Shown here one piece after another: positions 17,638-26,559 of a stretch of 64,000 nucleotides of DNA. The notes beneath the pieces are model-generated. The model made no database searches. It had not been told where the DNA came from and saw only the letters and a list, made by a program, of their open reading frames with translations. This stretch comes from Ureibacillus manganicus DSM 26584 (GTDB taxonomy: Bacteria > Bacillota > Bacilli > Bacillales_A > Planococcaceae). The DNA lies in the NCBI RefSeq assembly GCF_000772945.1, contig NZ_JPVN01000010.1, positions 88,618-152,617 on the forward strand, in the 5' to 3' direction. The stretch's first letter is position 1. Each line of letters begins with the position of its first letter. The translations under genes were made by a program, and so were the position numbers.

Positions 17638-18696
17638 TTAATTTACAACTGATTCTTTTACCAAGATTCCTTTACTGTTTACTATTGGATAATGGCAGGA
17701 AACTGAATGACCTTTTTCAAATTCTAGTAATTTTGGAGTCTCATTTTTGCATAATTGTGTTGCATATTGACAACGTGTATGGAAGCTGCACCCACTCGGT
17801 GGATTTACTGCGCTAGGCAAATCGCCTTCCAATACGTTTCGATTTCCCCTTTTTCTAAGAGTTGGATCTGGAATTGGAATAGCGGCTAGAAGACCTTCAG
17901 TATAGGGGTGGAGCGGTCGGCTAAAAATCTGCTCCTTTGTTGCAATTTCAACAATTTTTCCAAGGTACATGACAGCAATACGATCACTTACATGTTTAAC
18001 TGCAGGTAGTCCATGCGCAATGAAAATATAAGTCAAATTGTATTCCTTTTGTAGTCTGGCGAGCAAATTTAAAATTTGAGATTGAACCGACACGTCCAAT
18101 GCTGAAACTGGTTCATCACATATTATCAGTTTCGGATTTAATGCAAGCGCTCTTGCAATTCCAATTCTTTGTCTTTGGCCACCACTAAATTCATGTGGAT
18201 AGCGATTCAACTGATCCTTTCTCAACCCAACCGTTTCTATTAATTCTTGAACTTTTTCCTTTAATTCTTCTCCTTTAAATAAATTATGTGATATTAACGG
18301 TTCTGCAATAATATCAAATACTTTTAATCGGGGATTGAGTGAAGAATAGGGATCTTGAAATATCATTTGAATATGTTGACGTTCTTCACGTAACTCTTCT
18401 TTCGATATTTTACTTAGGTTCTTTCCGTTGAAAAGAATTGAACCTTCCGTGGGCTCTAATATATTCATTATTAAGTTTCCTGTTGTCGATTTACCACAAC
18501 CTGATTCCCCTACAATTCCTAAAGTCTCCCCTTTTTCCAAATGAAAACTTACTCCGTCAACAGCCTTCAAATATTCTTTCTTCCTATTAAACCAGCCCGA
18601 ATCCAAAATGAAATATTTTTTTAAGTCGGTTACTTCCAACAATACATCACGCTCAGTTTCAATGCTTTGCTTTCTTTCTTTACTTGGCATATTCAC
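17638..18696 (-). CDS. Oligopeptide/dipeptide ABC transporter ATP-binding protein (OppF/DppF type)
   Basis: The 352-residue ATPase has Walker A GESGCGKST near residue 65, the signature SGGQRQR near 168, Walker B LIICDEP near 190 and the OppD/F C-terminal domain with cysteines (CSFHTRCQYATQLC). That domain can hold a [4Fe-4S] cluster in this family. It is the last gene of an operon reading M20 peptidase, binding protein, two permeases and two ATPases. Its GTG at 18696 overlaps the previous gene by 17 bp; an ATG at 18690 is the alternative start. Confidence 0.93.
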   Translation of the reverse strand: MNMPSKERKQSIETERDVLLEVTDLKKYFILDSGWFNRKKEYLKAVDGVSFHLEKGETLGIVGESGCGKSTTGNLIMNILEPTEGSILFNGKNLSKISKEELREERQHIQMIFQDPYSSLNPRLKVFDIIAEPLISHNLFKGEELKEKVQELIETVGLRKDQLNRYPHEFSGGQRQRIGIARALALNPKLIICDEPVSALDVSVQSQILNLLARLQKEYNLTYIFIAHGLPAVKHVSDRIAVMYLGKIVEIATKEQIFSRPLHPYTEGLLAAIPIPDPTLRKRGNRNVLEGDLPSAVNPPSGCSFHTRCQYATQLCKNETPKLLEFEKGHSVSCHYPIVNSKGILVKESVVN

Positions 18697-19684
18697 TTTG
18701 CTTCACCACCTCTTCATTTTGTAACCAACATCGGACAATATGATTTTCGTCCCCTAGCAATTCAGGCGCATTATCGTTACAATGATTCAATCTCATTGAA
18801 CAACGTGAATAAAAGCGACAACCCTTAGGCCAATTTGAAGCACTTGGCACCGATCCAGGAATTGATTTCAGTTCATCTTCTAATTCATGAACTTTAGGAG
18901 TACTCTCTAACAATCCCTTTGTATAGGGATGTTTAGGGTTCTTAAAGAGGGTAAAAACATCGGATTCCTCGACTACTTGTCCTGCATACATAACAATAAC
19001 TTTATCTGCCATTTCAGCAACTACACCCAAATCATGGGTAATTAATATAATTGATGTTCCAAACTCTTTTTTTAAGTCCAACATCAAAGTTAGGATTTGT
19101 GCTTGTATACTTACATCTAGGGCCGTTGTTGGTTCATCCGCAATGAGAATTTTGGGATTGCATGATAATGCCATAGCAATCATTACTCGTTGCCTCATAC
19201 CTCCGCTTAGTGAATGAGGATATGAATTAAATATTTGTTCTGCACGCCCGATACCTACCTTTTTCAAGAGTTCTATACTTTTCTTCTTCGCTTCTTTTTT
19301 GTCCACGTCTTGATGCAATAAAATAGTTTCCGCAATTTGATCTCCTACTTTAAACACTGGATTTAACGAAGTTAGAGGTTCTTGAAAAATCATTGATATA
19401 TCATTTCCTCTAACATCGCGCATTTGGCTCTCTTTTATCTTCGTCAAATCTTTATTTTCAAATATAATCGAGCCTTCTTCTATTTTTCCAGGGGCTTTAA
19501 TAAGTCTCAATATTGAAAAAGAGGTTACGCTTTTCCCGCAACCCGATTCCCCAACAATTGCCACCGTCTCGCCTTTATTTACATTAAAAGAAACCCCATC
19601 GACTGCCTTTACTACTCCATCTTCAGTGTGAAAAAAAGTTTTCAAATCCTTTACTTCTAAAGCAACGTTCTCCATAGTCATCAT
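18680..19684 (-). CDS. Oligopeptide/dipeptide ABC transporter ATP-binding protein (OppD/DppD type)
   Basis: This 334-residue ATPase partners the OppF-type protein. It has Walker A GESGCGKSV near residue 38, the signature LSGGMRQR near 155, Walker B LIADEPTTALD, switch THD and the C-terminal oligopeptide domain with CRFYSRCSMRLNHC. AAGGGGG lies just before a run of ATG codons (19684, 19681, 19675), so the exact start is uncertain by a few residues. It follows the OppC-type permease by 9 bp. Confidence 0.93.
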   Translation of the reverse strand: MMTMENVALEVKDLKTFFHTEDGVVKAVDGVSFNVNKGETVAIVGESGCGKSVTSFSILRLIKAPGKIEEGSIIFENKDLTKIKESQMRDVRGNDISMIFQEPLTSLNPVFKVGDQIAETILLHQDVDKKEAKKKSIELLKKVGIGRAEQIFNSYPHSLSGGMRQRVMIAMALSCNPKILIADEPTTALDVSIQAQILTLMLDLKKEFGTSIILITHDLGVVAEMADKVIVMYAGQVVEESDVFTLFKNPKHPYTKGLLESTPKVHELEDELKSIPGSVPSASNWPKGCRFYSRCSMRLNHCNDNAPELLGDENHIVRCWLQNEEVVKQSEYAK

Positions 19685-19693
19685 CTTTCCCCC

Positions 19694-20611
19694 TTACTTT
19701 GTTAACCGCGGATCCAATACATCGCGTAGCCAGTCCCCTAAAAAAATTATCCCAAGAACGGTTATAGTAATTGCAATTCCAGGAAATGTAGAAATCCACC
19801 AAGCAGTAGCTAGAAAATTCCTTCCGCCTTCTAAAATCCCTCCCCAGGAAATCATCGGAGGCTGTATTCCAAGACCAAGATAACTCAATGAAGCTTCTAG
19901 CAAAATAGCAGTTGCGATACTTAATGTAGAAACTACTATAAAGGAGGAAATAACATTTGGTAAAATATGTTTAAAAACAATTGTGCGGTCTTTAGTCCCC
20001 AATGTTCTTGAAGCTTTTACAAAATCTCTTTCTTTTATAGATAAAACTTCACCTCTAACTAAACGGGCATATGTAACCCACTGGGTTGCACCGATTACGA
20101 GAATAAGTGTAAGCAAACCAGGCCCAAACACCCCAAGAACGACTAACATAAACAAAATGTTAGGAATAGCTAGAAAAGAATCTACTAATCTCATAAAGAA
20201 ATTATCAATAAACCCTCCATAAAATCCTGATACTAAACCAATAATCATTCCAATAAAACCAGCAATAGCTATTGAGCATACGCCGACAATTAAAGAAACT
20301 TTAGTACCTATAATTATTCTACTTAGTAAATCACGACCAAGATTGTCTGTTCCAAGAAAGTGTGCAAATTCCCCACCTTCAAGCCAAGCGGGTGGTTTGT
20401 TAATGAGCATTGGATTTATCGCATTTGGATCAAAAGGTGCCAATTGTTCGGCGAATATACCGATTATTGTGACAATTAACACAATAACTAATCCTATAAG
20501 ACCTGTCTTACTTTTAATAAGTAATTTTAACATTCGATTTACTGAGTTCTTTTTATATTCTGGGAGTGAGTCCTCTACTAATTCACTAACTTCAATTTTG
20601 TTTATTTGCAT
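19694..20611 (-). CDS. Peptide ABC transporter permease (OppC/DppC type)
   Basis: The permease of about 305 residues has an N-terminal cytoplasmic extension and a first membrane helix (about residues 32-53). A periplasmic loop with HFLGTDNLGRDLLSRII follows, and then five helices. The transmembrane-domain EAA motif reads EASLSYLGLGIQPPMISWG. These are hallmarks of the OppC/DppC family. AAGGGAG is better spaced for the ATG at 20611 than for the one at 20617. It forms the channel with the OppB-type protein. Confidence 0.93.
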   Translation of the reverse strand: MQINKIEVSELVEDSLPEYKKNSVNRMLKLLIKSKTGLIGLVIVLIVTIIGIFAEQLAPFDPNAINPMLINKPPAWLEGGEFAHFLGTDNLGRDLLSRIIIGTKVSLIVGVCSIAIAGFIGMIIGLVSGFYGGFIDNFFMRLVDSFLAIPNILFMLVVLGVFGPGLLTLILVIGATQWVTYARLVRGEVLSIKERDFVKASRTLGTKDRTIVFKHILPNVISSFIVVSTLSIATAILLEASLSYLGLGIQPPMISWGGILEGGRNFLATAWWISTFPGIAITITVLGIIFLGDWLRDVLDPRLTK

Positions 20612-20624
20612 AAACATTCTCCCT

Positions 20625-21542
20625 TCAGTTATATTTTATCCGTGGATCAAAGACTTTGTATAACAGATCGGCAAGTAAATTCAACAGGATTACCATAATT
20701 GCTACGACAAAAATTGCTGCTTGTATAATGGCCATGTCTCTTCCGCTAACTGCTTGTACTAGTAGTTGACCTAAACCAGGATAAGCAAAAACGACTTCAG
20801 TAACAAGAGCACCACTTACAAGCGTAGATATTTGTAGAAACATAATTGTAATTACAGGAACTAAGGCATTTTTAAAGCCATGTTTTAAAATTAATGAAAG
20901 TGGCTTTACTCCCTTACTTATAGCCGTTCGTATATAATCTTGCTGTAAGATCGCCAACATATTGGAGCGGACTAATCTTGTCATTTCTGCAGAAACTGCT
21001 GTACCTAATGTAATAGATGGAAGTACTAGATGTGCCCATGTTCCATTTCCTGAGACAGGTAGAATTTTGAAAATGACACCAAAAATCAATATGAGCATAA
21101 TTCCAAGCCAAAAACTAGGCATCGCTTTACCGAGAATGGAAAAGCCCGTAACAAAAACATCCGTGGCTGAATTACGTCTTATTGCTGAAATGATTCCAGC
21201 TGGGATTGCTATTAATACAGCAATAATCATTGATGTAAATGCTAATGTTAGCGTAGAAGGTAATCTTTCAAGAACAATTGGCAAAGCATCCTCACCATAT
21301 CTAAAGGATTTTCCAAAATCTCCTTGAACTACATTTGATACAAAATAACCAAATTGAACGAGCATTGGTTCATCTAGCTTTAGAGCACTTCGAAGATTTT
21401 CAATATCCTCTTGCTTAGCATCTTCTGGAAGCATAAGCGCTACTGGATCCCCCACCCAAAATACAAGAAAAAACACTATGAAAGTTATAAATAGTAAGAC
21501 AGGGATAATTTCTAACAATCGTTTCCTTAGATACTTTGCCAT
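20625..21542 (-). CDS. Peptide ABC transporter permease (OppB/DppB type)
   Basis: The 305-residue permease begins MAKYLRKRLLEIIPVLLFI and contains GDFGKSFRYG near residue 72 and the EAA-type segment TEVVFAYPGLGQLLVQAV near 245, as in DppB/OppB. The C-terminal DLLYKVFDPRIKYN is also typical. AGGAGGG precedes the ATG. A perfect 16-bp hairpin separates it from the binding-protein gene upstream. Confidence 0.93.
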   Translation of the reverse strand: MAKYLRKRLLEIIPVLLFITFIVFFLVFWVGDPVALMLPEDAKQEDIENLRSALKLDEPMLVQFGYFVSNVVQGDFGKSFRYGEDALPIVLERLPSTLTLAFTSMIIAVLIAIPAGIISAIRRNSATDVFVTGFSILGKAMPSFWLGIMLILIFGVIFKILPVSGNGTWAHLVLPSITLGTAVSAEMTRLVRSNMLAILQQDYIRTAISKGVKPLSLILKHGFKNALVPVITIMFLQISTLVSGALVTEVVFAYPGLGQLLVQAVSGRDMAIIQAAIFVVAIMVILLNLLADLLYKVFDPRIKYN

Positions 21543-21565
21543 TTCAGCCCTCCTAAAAGAAAGAG

Positions 21566-21601
21566 AAGTGAAGAAAAGAAATTATTTTCTTTTCTTCACT
21601 T
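21566..21601 (-). terminator. Intercistronic hairpin between binding protein and permease genes
   Basis: The arms at 21566-21581 and 21586-21601 are perfectly complementary (16 bp, AAGTGAAGAAAAGAAA). The hairpin lies inside the operon between the binding-protein stop and the permease ribosome site. It probably stabilises the upstream message or partly terminates, giving more binding protein than permease. Confidence 0.7.
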
Positions 21602-21617
21602 GTCCTTTTTATAAATA

Positions 21618-23207
21618 TTATTTCAACGTAATATTTTCAATTAAAATCATTTCATCGATCCGTGGCTCGTAGTTAATACGATCATTTACACCGGTGAAGC
21701 TATAGATTTGGAATAATGGTATAATCGGAACTTCTTCAGCAACAATTTCCTGAACTTTTTGATATTGTTTCTCACGTTCTTCAGTATTTAAGTTCTTATC
21801 TGCCGCATCCAATAATGCATCCACTTCAGGATTACTATAATCATTAATAGTGGACGATCTTTCTGAGTGATAGTAGTCCAATGCTTGAGCTGCATCGAAT
21901 AATGAATTTCCTAAAGCTATGAAATAAGCATCTTTATGCTGTTTTGCAGTTCTTAGGTCAACAAAAGTACCCCACTCCATAAACTCTAATTTTGCAGTTA
22001 TTCCAACTTGAGCAAGCATGCCTCCAATCATCTCTACAGTTTCCTTATCTTGGAAATACCTTCCACTCGGTGAGTGGATTACAATTTCTACTCCATCTTC
22101 ATATCCTGCTTCTTTAAGTAGCTCTCTAGCTTTTTCTGGATCGTAATTTGATCTATCAAATAAACTCTCGTTAAAGCCAAAGTTTCCAGGATTTAGCCTT
22201 GTTAATGTAGCCTTACCTCCGCCGCCTAAAATGGACTGTATAATAGTATTATCATCAATAGCATAGTCAATTGCTTGGCGAACTCTTACATCAGAAGTTG
22301 CATATCCCTCAGTGGCCCTTAGGAAAAGCATCATTGTCCTATTAACAGGTCCTTGGGTTACTGAAGTACCATTGTTGTTGTTAATTCGATCCCAATCTAT
22401 AGGTGGCACTTCCGTAGCTATATCAATCCCACCCGTTAAAAGTTCACCGACTCGTGTTGAACTTTCGAGAATAGCTCGGAAGACTACTCTATCCCATTCT
22501 GTAGTAACACCATTAAAATAATCGTCATTTCTTTCCAATACTACACGGTCATCTTTTTTCCATTCAACAAATTTAAATGGTCCTGTTCCAACAGGATTTT
22601 TCAAAAATTCATCAAAACCTTTTTCTTCAATATACTTACTCGGTATCATACCCGATCCCAATCTTGACACACGATTCAATAGTACGGGATCTATTTCATG
22701 AGTAATAATCCTAACCGTATATTCATCAATAATTTCAACTTCCTTAATTTGCTTGTAATTAGGATGTTCGCGAAGTGAATCATCTTTTGCTACTCTTTCC
22801 AAACTAAACTTAACATCTTCTGAAGTGAATGGATCACCATTATGAAACTTTACATCATCCCGAAGTTTGAACTCCCAGGTTTTATCGTCGATTAGTTCCC
22901 AACTCGTTGCCAAATCGGGGGTAATTTCACCGTTGTTATTTTTGACCAAATAATTATACATATTAATATGAATTGTCTCTGTTGCCGTTGTTTGGTGATT
23001 ATGTGGATCGAATGTTAACATGTCTGTTCCCATTCCAATTGTAATCGTTTTAATTTCATCAGCCTTAGCATCAGCCTGTTTATCACCACTAGTCGATGTA
23101 GTCGATGTAGTCGATGTAGTCGATGCGTTCTCCCCTGAACATGCGGAAACAATAAGAATTAATAGTAGTAATAACGGAAATACTCTCACAATTTTCATAA
23201 GCCTCAT
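21618..23207 (-). CDS. Peptide ABC transporter substrate-binding lipoprotein
   Basis: This cluster C solute-binding protein (about 529 residues) has a lipoprotein signal ending LIVSACSG, with the lipidated cysteine near residue 23. It is followed by a low-complexity TST/TTS linker encoded by a 9-bp direct repeat. The mature part has family hallmarks: DPHNHQTTATETI, the WEFKLRDDVKFHNGDPFTSEDV segment, and VRQAIDYAIDD. It binds peptides, or possibly nickel or opines in some relatives, outside the membrane. GGGGG precedes the ATG at 23207. The neighbouring M20 peptidase favours a peptide substrate. Confidence 0.93.
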   Translation of the reverse strand: MRLMKIVRVFPLLLLLILIVSACSGENASTTSTTSTTSTSGDKQADAKADEIKTITIGMGTDMLTFDPHNHQTTATETIHINMYNYLVKNNNGEITPDLATSWELIDDKTWEFKLRDDVKFHNGDPFTSEDVKFSLERVAKDDSLREHPNYKQIKEVEIIDEYTVRIITHEIDPVLLNRVSRLGSGMIPSKYIEEKGFDEFLKNPVGTGPFKFVEWKKDDRVVLERNDDYFNGVTTEWDRVVFRAILESSTRVGELLTGGIDIATEVPPIDWDRINNNNGTSVTQGPVNRTMMLFLRATEGYATSDVRVRQAIDYAIDDNTIIQSILGGGGKATLTRLNPGNFGFNESLFDRSNYDPEKARELLKEAGYEDGVEIVIHSPSGRYFQDKETVEMIGGMLAQVGITAKLEFMEWGTFVDLRTAKQHKDAYFIALGNSLFDAAQALDYYHSERSSTINDYSNPEVDALLDAADKNLNTEEREKQYQKVQEIVAEEVPIIPLFQIYSFTGVNDRINYEPRIDEMILIENITLK

Positions 23208-23225
23208 CAAACTTCCCCCTATGTT

Positions 23226-24614
23226 TTAGTGTATTGCCTCTTTATCAAAGTATTTTTCTTTGTTGTCTTCAAACTCGCTGAACTCTTTCATCACCTTACA
23301 CACAAATTTTATACCCTCGATATAATCCATAACTCGGATATTTTCATTAGGTGCATGAATTTTGGAATTTTCATAACCTACACCAAAGCTAACGGCTGGA
23401 ATATTGTATTGTTTTGCTAGTTTATACATTGGGCCTGTTCCAGGGGACATGGACAAAACTTGTGGTTTTTTTCCATAGAATTCTTCCGCTTCTTTAATGA
23501 CAACCTGTGCTAGTGGGTCATTAGGATTAGTCTTCGCCGCCTTTTTTTCACTTATTTTCAATATCTTTATATCATTGAAACCGTGATCATCAAGGTGTTT
23601 TCTCAATAATCTGACTATTCTGCTCGGATCTTGACCAGGTACTAACCGGAAATCAATTTTTGCTTTTGCTTTAGATGGAAGTACTGTTTTTGAACCTTCT
23701 CCTGTATACCCAGAAACGATTCCACAAATTGTGCAAGTAGGTTGGAAAATTAGTTTTCTCTTTAAATCAGTTCCTTTAAGATTGAGTAAATACCCATCCA
23801 ATCCAAGATTCTCCTTCATATGATCTTCATGGTATAATATATTTTCTAATATTTTTTCTTCCAACTCATTCGGAGGCTCAACATTATCATAAAAACCCTT
23901 AATATTTACCCTTTCATTTACATCTTTTAGAGTACTAAGAGCCCAGACTAAACGCCAAGCAGGATTTTTAATTATGGCTGCATTGGAGGAGTGTAAATCA
24001 GTATTCGCTCCTTCTGCCTGTAATTCAACGTAAAGCATTCCCTTCAATCCCAATCTAACAGAGATTGCACCGTCAGGGGTTTTGTAACCAGACTCCCAAA
24101 TGTAGCCATCCGTTTCAATAATTTCTGGAACACTTTCAATTGCGTCATGTGTATATTGGCTACCAGTTTCCTCTTCACCATCAACAAAAAATTTTATATT
24201 AACTGGTAATTCTCCATAAACTTGTTGATACGCATGTATCGCTGCAATTCTAGCCATCAAATTCCCCTTATTATCAGCCACTCCACGTGCGAATAATTTT
24301 CCATCATGGATTTCGGCAGCAAAAGGAGGGTAGTTCCATAATTCAATTGGGTCTTCTGGTTGTACATCATAGTGGTTGTAAAAGGAAAGTGTTTTCTTTT
24401 TATCTTCCATTATTTTTCCATAAACAACTGGATGCCTTCCGGTCGGTACTATTTGCACTTTGGCATTAAGATTTTTTAAATAATTTGCTACTTTTTGGGA
24501 CATCTCAGTAATGCCTCGATTTTGTGTGGATACACTCGGTTGCCTACACGCATCTTGCAACCATTCAATGTACATGTCTTGGTTCTCATCTATATACTTA
24601 AATAATTTCTCCAT
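23226..24614 (-). CDS. M20 family metallopeptidase (dipeptidase)
   Basis: The 462-residue M20/M28-like zinc peptidase has the metal histidine in YNHYDVQPEDP near residue 80, the bridging aspartate in VADNKGN near 117 and the acid-base pair DGEEETGS near 150. The C-terminal histidine lies in KIHAPNENI. The dimerisation domain spans about 195-325. It is cytoplasmic (no signal peptide) and is the first gene of the peptide transporter operon, 16-18 bp before the binding-protein gene. It should hydrolyse the imported di- or tripeptide. AAAGGTG precedes the ATG. Confidence 0.92.
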   Translation of the reverse strand: MEKLFKYIDENQDMYIEWLQDACRQPSVSTQNRGITEMSQKVANYLKNLNAKVQIVPTGRHPVVYGKIMEDKKKTLSFYNHYDVQPEDPIELWNYPPFAAEIHDGKLFARGVADNKGNLMARIAAIHAYQQVYGELPVNIKFFVDGEEETGSQYTHDAIESVPEIIETDGYIWESGYKTPDGAISVRLGLKGMLYVELQAEGANTDLHSSNAAIIKNPAWRLVWALSTLKDVNERVNIKGFYDNVEPPNELEEKILENILYHEDHMKENLGLDGYLLNLKGTDLKRKLIFQPTCTICGIVSGYTGEGSKTVLPSKAKAKIDFRLVPGQDPSRIVRLLRKHLDDHGFNDIKILKISEKKAAKTNPNDPLAQVVIKEAEEFYGKKPQVLSMSPGTGPMYKLAKQYNIPAVSFGVGYENSKIHAPNENIRVMDYIEGIKFVCKVMKEFSEFEDNKEKYFDKEAIH

Positions 24615-24835
24615 TTATTTGTCACCTTTCCAAACTATTTTTTTGATGATAAGTAAAGCAATCGCTTTCTATCAATATAGCAAATATTTTGAATATTTAG
24701 TAATATCCATTTCTTTGGCTTGGCCATAAATTTATTTTATAAAGGAATAAATTTCATAAATTGATTTTTTAGTAGCTTAGACTACCCCCATGTTTAAATT
24801 GAAAAAATGAATGGATTGAAAGAAGTAATATTTTA

Positions 24836-24877
24836 AAAACCCCACAATGGTAGAATCTTCTACCATTGTGGGGTTTT
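24836..24877. terminator. Orphan perfect hairpin flanked by A- and T-runs
   Basis: Arms of about 20 bp (AAAACCCCACAATGGTAGAA and its complement) surround a 2-base loop. It could terminate in either direction, but no gene ends nearby. It is 220 bp upstream of the M20 peptidase start. Confidence 0.6.
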
Positions 24878-25095
24878 TAAAGTTATTTGCTAATTAAAAA
24901 TAAGGTCAGTTGACATGTTTTTGAGGAACTACAAGAAACCGCAACTTATTATATATGCTATGCATGATATAACTACTATAACGAATTACTATTTTACGCC
25001 CCACTTCAGAAGAATGAAGGTTTTCCCTCTATATAATAAAAGAAACTTACTAATCATGGCTAACTGATTTAGTCATTGTTTTTGAAAAGGTATGG

Positions 25096-25154
25096 GAATG
25101 ATGGAAAAGTTCACGTCATGACAAGTTATCACGTGAACTTCTTTCCATCATGCC
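25096..25154. repeat. Long imperfect inverted repeat
   Basis: The arms GATGGAAA-AGTTCACGT (25100-25116) and ACGTGAACTTCTTTCCATC (25131-25149) extend a few bases further outward, with a short loop. It has no T-run, so it is not an obvious terminator. Confidence 0.6.
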
Positions 25155-25229
25155 CTGTGTACTTATCGCATTTGACAAAAATTTATACATCTCTGTCGTA
25201 GATTCAACTACGACAACAAGCTTAAATCG

Positions 25230-25330
25230 CTTGCTGTGGCAATCAAATTTAACATAGTTGTGCAACTCTAAAAAATTCCAGCACTATGTGAACCTGCACC
25301 ATCGTACCGGAATTAAAGAGTTAAAATTTT
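25230..25330 (+). repeat. Dispersed repeat, copy B
   Basis: The core 25249-25279 matches 12392-12422 in 29 of 31 positions in the same orientation. Compared with copy A, the downstream part contains extra sequence between AACCTG and GGAATT. Confidence 0.6.
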
Positions 25331-25640
25331 TATAAAATCATTATAATTTATTTTTATCCAAATTTTTGAATATTATCCTATCACTCTTTAACTTCCTCAA
25401 TTAAAAAGTGTGCCACTACAACCTCAACTGGCTCTACTAGTATATAATTTCTATACAAGAGCACTGTTGTTCGAATAGCTATGATTGTATGCATAAAAAC
25501 TTACCGATTAATAGAAATCATATAGTAAATTGTAGTAAAAATAATTTAGCGGTCGTTTATTGGTTCAATAAAATTCAATATAATTAAAGCCTTCGTTAGT
25601 TCAAGAAGAAAGGGCATTTCTTGTTAAAGAAAAGCCCTTC

Positions 25641-26009
25641 CTATTTTATAACCTTTATTTCCGTAGCAGTAATATCTCTTTTATTTACGCTAATATCTGC
25701 TATTTCTTTTAAAATAACATTAACCGTTTGTCCTTGTTGCAAGTCCTCAATTGTTATAGATTTCCCTTTATTATCAGTTATAAGAGTATCTTCAGTGACG
25801 TTAACATTGCAAAAATATCCTATGGATGGAATATCTCCTTTTTTATCTCTATTAACAGCATCAGTACAATCTACCTCAATACTATTTTGATGAACATTAC
25901 CAATAAGCCCTTCAATCGAGGAAATTGGCGAACTACAACCCGCTATTAACAGAAGTAACATAAAAGTTGATAAATACTTCGTTATCCCCACTCCTTTTAC
26001 CTTATTCAA
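25641..26009 (-). CDS. Small putative lipoprotein, unknown function
   Basis: The 122-residue frame has a hydrophobic N-terminal segment ending LLLIAGCSS, a good lipobox with Cys near residue 25. About 95 residues follow, rich in beta-type pattern (DTLITDNKGKSITIEDLQQGQTVNVILKE). This looks like the small OB-fold or DUF3221-like lipoproteins of Bacillales, but I do not recognise the exact family. The start is uncertain: TTG at 26009 has only a weak site upstream, and a strong AAAAGGAG lies within the first codons with no standard start after it. It is monocistronic. Confidence 0.65.
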   Translation of the reverse strand: MNKVKGVGITKYLSTFMLLLLIAGCSSPISSIEGLIGNVHQNSIEVDCTDAVNRDKKGDIPSIGYFCNVNVTEDTLITDNKGKSITIEDLQQGQTVNVILKEIADISVNKRDITATEIKVIK

Positions 26010-26309
26010 TTAACCTGCCCCGTTAGCCATACATGAATCAAAAGATTCACCACAGAGAATGAAAGATAATTACGTTCTTTCATGGTAGTTTAAGTGAATT
26101 TCTTCACAATAATATGAAACATTATAATCAATAATCATGTTTTAATTTAAACGAACATCTATTCAAAGTTAGAGTTAAAATGTGCAGCAATTTATAATGG
26201 AATTCACATTATTTTAAGTACAATTCATATTAAAACACTGTAGAAAATGTGTAGAATTTGTGTAGAAACTTTTCAACTTCTATCTTTTTCTTTCGTAATC
26301 AAAAATATA
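26010..26309. other. Intergenic region, no gene seen
   Basis: AT-rich DNA between the lipoprotein gene and the tRNA terminator. I see no open frame with a ribosome site and no strong hairpin. Confidence 0.5.
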
Positions 26310-26356
26310 AAAAAAGCTTCAAACCCTCATTGTATAAGGATTTGAAACTTTTTTAG
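26310..26356 (-). terminator. Terminator downstream of tRNA-Arg
   Basis: AAAAAAGCTTCAAACCCT and AGGATTTGAAACTTTTTT form a hairpin 35 bp after the tRNA. It closely resembles the hairpin at 3457-3502. Confidence 0.75.
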
Positions 26357-26389
26357 TTGGTTCAAAATTCTTCTTTCTGAACCTTATTA

Positions 26390-26463
26390 CGTCCCAGGAG
26401 GGATTCGAACCCCCGACCGTACGCTTAGAAGGCGTATGCTCTATCCTGCTGAGCTACTGAGAC
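26390..26463 (-). tRNA. tRNA-Arg (UCU)
   Basis: The minus strand folds into a cloverleaf. The acceptor stem is GTCTCAG/CTGGGAC with one G-U pair, and the D arm contains AGCTCAGCAGGA. The anticodon stem TACGC/GCGTA encloses the loop CTTCTAA with anticodon TCT, and the T arm contains GGTTCGAATCC. The 3' CCA is not encoded; the discriminator is G followed by TAA. Confidence 0.95.
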
Positions 26464-26559
26464 ATGGTATTCAAGAGAATATTTCCCTTAAAGACAAGAT
26501 TTATTATATCCCTAAAACAGATAAGTGTCAACACTTTATGAAAAAGTTTTTTAGGAAAT

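Larger units (their letters stand above)
24615..25640. other. One-kilobase intergenic region with hairpins and repeat copy B
   Basis: No credible gene is present; a 50-codon frame from about 24915 has no ribosome site. The region holds an orphan perfect hairpin (24836-24877), a long inverted repeat (25096-25154) and dispersed repeat copy B (25230-25330). It looks like a site of past insertion and decay. Confidence 0.6.

Noticed and set aside
24915..25068. 50-codon plus-strand frame in the 24.6-25.6 kb gap
   Set aside because: No ribosome site, no recognisable features, and it lies in a decayed region.
12392..25279. Dispersed repeat pair as phage or island attachment sites
   Set aside because: No integrase, tRNA gene or phage gene lies at either copy, and the copies differ in flanking sequence. 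A repeat family or IS relic fits better.
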